The notes under the pieces are model-generated. The model was not told the DNA's origin. It saw only the letters and a list, made by a program, of their open reading frames with translations, and ran no database searches. The translations under genes and the position numbers were made by a program. From JAXHUM01 sp034189325 (GTDB lineage: Bacteria; Desulfobacterota; DSM-4660; Desulfatiglandales; Desulfatiglandaceae), in assembly GCA_034189325.1 (NCBI GenBank), contig JAXHUM010000123.1:1-7591 (forward strand): 7,591 nt of DNA. Direction: 5' to 3'. Positions 5,714 to 7,591 of the stretch are shown piece after piece; position 1 is the stretch's first letter, and each line of letters opens with the position of its first letter.

Positions 5714-6528
5714 TGCAATTCACTTCTCTCAAAGATCAGAACGGCAAAGAAGAGCAGAATGGTTGTATATATAAGGCTGTAACCCAAAAGCAGGATCGTA
5801 TGCACTGGAGGCATGGACATGCCGTGACTCGCCATAACCTTTATGTCAAAGGCGGAGAAATTGGGGAAGAGATATTGAACGACTTCAAGGAGTCCCCTGT
5901 GGAGGGCTGATATCTCAAAGTCCCCGACATTGCCACTCTTTATAAACCGGACAACATCCTCAATAGTCTGACCAGCCACATACACGGATACAGAATAGAG
6001 AAAGGTGAGAAAAGAGCTGGTCGTAATGGTGCTGAAAAAGACTATCACTGCATTCAAGACAAAAAACATGGCCAGTTCATAATAAAAGGCCTGAAAATAG
6101 CTGTTCCATGAGAAATCGGCAAAATAGATGACCGGGTATGAGGCCTTGAGCAACGCACAAAGAGCAGCGCCAATCAGGGCCAAAAGGGAGGTTGAAACAG
6201 CAACCAGAGAGAACAGGCCCACGTACTTCCCTAGGATATACTCTTTTCGGGAAATCGGCTTTGAAAGGACGGAATAAATTGTGCGTTTGTCGATGTCCTT
6301 TCGCAGGAGATTGATGTTCGCAAAAAAGGTCAGGATCAGGCCCGCAAAGACAACCGTTGAAAGCGTCAGATCAATCGCCACCTTTCCCAGCTCCTGGCCG
6401 AAGAGGCTGACAATTCCCATGCCGGCCACTAGCATCATCAAGGCAATAATCATCACGCCGTAGAGGGCCCGGTCCCGGACCCCCTCTTTGAACGTCAAAA
6501 CTGCTAACTGCCAAATTCGATTTAACAT
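5710..6528 (-). CDS. ABC-2 type transporter permease
   Basis: This 272-residue inner-membrane protein has about six hydrophobic segments (roughly 22-44, 55-72, 100-127, 148-168, 172-188 and 243-266). It carries the motif KRTIYSVLSKPISRKEYILG (81-100) between TM2 and TM3, a hallmark of ABC-2 permeases, in the cytoplasmic coupling region that contacts the ATPase. It should pair with the ATPase encoded 24 bases upstream; two permease subunits or a homodimer would form the exporter pore. The substrate cannot be read from the sequence. The ATG at 6528 has no clear ribosome site in front of it, so it may rely on translation arriving from the ATPase gene. Its stop overlaps the next start by four bases. 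The length is normal for the family and there is no sign of damage. Confidence 0.92.
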   Translation of the reverse strand: MLNRIWQLAVLTFKEGVRDRALYGVMIIALMMLVAGMGIVSLFGQELGKVAIDLTLSTVVFAGLILTFFANINLLRKDIDKRTIYSVLSKPISRKEYILGKYVGLFSLVAVSTSLLALIGAALCALLKASYPVIYFADFSWNSYFQAFYYELAMFFVLNAVIVFFSTITTSSFLTFLYSVSVYVAGQTIEDVVRFIKSGNVGDFEISALHRGLLEVVQYLFPNFSAFDIKVMASHGMSMPPVHTILLLGYSLIYTTILLFFAVLIFERSELQ

Positions 6529-6552
6529 AGGCGACTGATCAGGTGGTCCGGC

Positions 6553-7368
6553 CTACAGCCTATCCACCTCGGCACTTGATTCAATTGTATCGAAAAAGAC
6601 CCTCTCCAGGGTATTTGAATGTCCTTCTGTAGCGATCTCTGCATGGGCCTGTTTCTCTAAATCCTGTCTTGTCATGATTCGCCTCAGACGGCCCCGCGCC
6701 ATAATCGCAGTGCGATCGCAGAGGCGCTCAACATCATTCAGGATATGAGAGCAGAACAGGATGGTCTTTCCTTGTCCCTTAAGGTCCAGCACGAGGTCCA
6801 CCACCTGTTTTCTCCCAATAGGATCAAGGCCGGACATAGGTTCATCAAGGATAAGCACCTGGGGGTCATGGACCAAAGCAAAGCAGATCCCGGCCCGTTG
6901 TGTCATACCCTTGGAATAGGTCCTGAGCCTGCGCTTTCGCGCATGGTCCAATCCCATGAGCATGAGGAGCCGATCAATATTCGCCCTTATCTCGTGGCTG
7001 CCCATGCCCGATGCGCGGGCGCTGAAACGCATCAGCTCTTCGGCCGACAGATGATCGTAATAGTAAGGGTTTTCAGGGAGATACCCCGTCTTGAATCGAA
7101 CTTCAGGATTTGTCGGCGAACCACCGAGGAGGTTTATATCACCACTGTCCGGCCGCATAAAACCCATGAGCATCTTAAGGAGGGTGCTCTTGCCTGCTCC
7201 GTTGGGCCCCACAATGCCGATGACCTCTCCACATTCAATGCACAGATTGAGCCCCCTTACGGCCTTTACTTTTTTTCTCAGGAAGCTCGAGGTGAAACTC
7301 TTGTGAATATCATTGAACTGAATGGTCACGGTCGCATCACTTTCTGAAAAACCGGAAGTCGTTCCCAT
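6553..7368 (-). CDS. ABC transporter ATP-binding protein of an ABC-2 exporter
   Basis: This 271-residue cytoplasmic ATPase powers the exporter formed with the next gene. All nucleotide-binding motifs are visible: Walker A GPNGAGKST (54-62), the Q-loop region TGYLPENPYYY (94-104, with LPE in place of Gln, usual in this subfamily), a signature helix beginning YSKGMTQR (151-158, a common variant of LSGGQ), Walker B VLILDEP (171-177) with catalytic E176, D-loop SGLD (179-182) and the H-loop His in FCSH (H208). The extra C-terminal 50 residues match the short tail of NatA-like ATPases. The ATG at 7368 has GGAG nine bases upstream. It is the first gene of the operon, downstream of a candidate promoter. 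An ABC ATPase, permease and membrane proteins in this order resemble the pilH/pilI arrangement near pilus genes of Myxococcus, which is suggestive only. Confidence 0.96.
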   Translation of the reverse strand: MGTTSGFSESDATVTIQFNDIHKSFTSSFLRKKVKAVRGLNLCIECGEVIGIVGPNGAGKSTLLKMLMGFMRPDSGDINLLGGSPTNPEVRFKTGYLPENPYYYDHLSAEELMRFSARASGMGSHEIRANIDRLLMLMGLDHARKRRLRTYSKGMTQRAGICFALVHDPQVLILDEPMSGLDPIGRKQVVDLVLDLKGQGKTILFCSHILNDVERLCDRTAIMARGRLRRIMTRQDLEKQAHAEIATEGHSNTLERVFFDTIESSAEVDRL

Positions 7369-7479
7369 TCAAGTAATCTCCGTATACGTGAAGGGACAGA
7401 GGCAAGGTAAAATCACAAACATCATACGTGTATCAAGCGCTGCACTAGTTCCCGAAAAACAGCAAGAAATTCCAGGGCT

Positions 7480-7508
7480 ATTATGGTATACGTTTATCCG
7501 AGATTCAA
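7480..7508 (-). promoter_or_regulatory. Candidate sigma70 promoter of the ABC transporter operon
   Basis: On the minus strand TTGAAT (7508-7503, four of six -35 bases) and CATAAT (7485-7480, five of six -10 bases) are 17 bases apart, the optimal spacing. It lies downstream of the terminator hairpin and would give a leader of about 105 bases before the ATPase start. No operator-like palindrome is evident around it. Confidence 0.5.
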
Positions 7509-7554
7509 TCGAAGAAGCAATCTTCGCGTATTGATAAGATCGCTTTGTCATACG

Positions 7555-7586
7555 AAAAAGCGGGGATATAATACCCCCGCTTTTTT
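7555..7586. terminator. Bidirectional intrinsic terminator
   Basis: AAAAAGCGGGG (7555-7565) and CCCCGCTTTTT (7575-7585) form an 11-base perfect stem around a nine-base loop. Each strand reads a GC-rich stem followed by a T-run, so it can stop transcription from both sides. For the minus strand it would end whatever gene lies beyond 7591 and insulate the ABC operon promoter from it. Confidence 0.85.
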
Positions 7587-7591
7587 AAGTT

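Noticed and set aside
6745..7347. Two-hundred-codon plus-strand open frame
   Set aside because: It is antisense to the ABC ATPase, which has every expected motif; the plus-strand frame has no recognisable domain.
7369..7551. Sixty-codon minus-strand frame whose stop directly abuts the ATPase start
   Set aside because: It has no ribosome site, overlaps the candidate promoter, begins beside the terminator hairpin and looks like no family. A leader peptide cannot be excluded but has no positive support.

Overview
The window looks like chromosomal DNA of a Desulfobacterota (deltaproteobacterial) organism. This is inferred from gene content: a membrane-anchored TPR-like protein, a TMTC-like membrane glycosyltransferase with TPRs and an ABC-2 exporter in one operon, a type common in that group. 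Codon use is mixed and moderate in GC. No 16S or other decisive taxonomic marker is present.

Layout from left to right. (1) 1-490, minus strand: N-terminal part of a UDP-N-acetylglucosamine 2-epimerase (WecB type), cut by the window edge, from surface polysaccharide metabolism. (2) About 491-771: AT-rich spacer with no gene that I can support, only a weak candidate promoter for the epimerase. (3) About 772-2568: a cluster of toxin-antitoxin (TA) type genes, mostly decayed. It holds a truncated nucleotidyltransferase overlapped by its small partner gene (which carries an in-frame stop), a HepT (HEPN toxin) pseudogene with two frameshifts and two internal stops, an intact yefM-yoeB operon with a clear promoter and palindromic operator, and the C-terminal remnant of an addiction-module antitoxin. 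(4) 2569-2745: about 180 bases with nothing recognised. (5) 2746-7368, minus strand: a compact four-gene operon read right to left: ABC transporter ATPase, ABC-2 permease, membrane-anchored protein with a pseudopilin-like tail, and a large polytopic membrane protein with C-terminal TPRs (TMTC/GT-C-like). (6) 7369-7591: upstream region of that operon, with a candidate sigma70 promoter and a strong, nearly symmetric terminator hairpin that should separate the operon from whatever lies to the right.

How the genes work together. The ATPase and permease should form an inner-membrane ABC-2 exporter. The two downstream genes encode membrane proteins facing the periplasm, one with TPR-like helices and a GspG-like C-terminus, the other resembling protein O-glycosyltransferases. 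The order and the pseudopilin-like tail recall ABC transporter genes next to type IV pilus genes in Myxococcus (pilG/H/I) and Geobacter, so a role in pilus or pseudopilus assembly or glycosylation is a reasonable but unproven hypothesis. The only TA module that appears functional is yefM-yoeB; the decayed modules around it suggest a site that repeatedly received and lost addiction modules.
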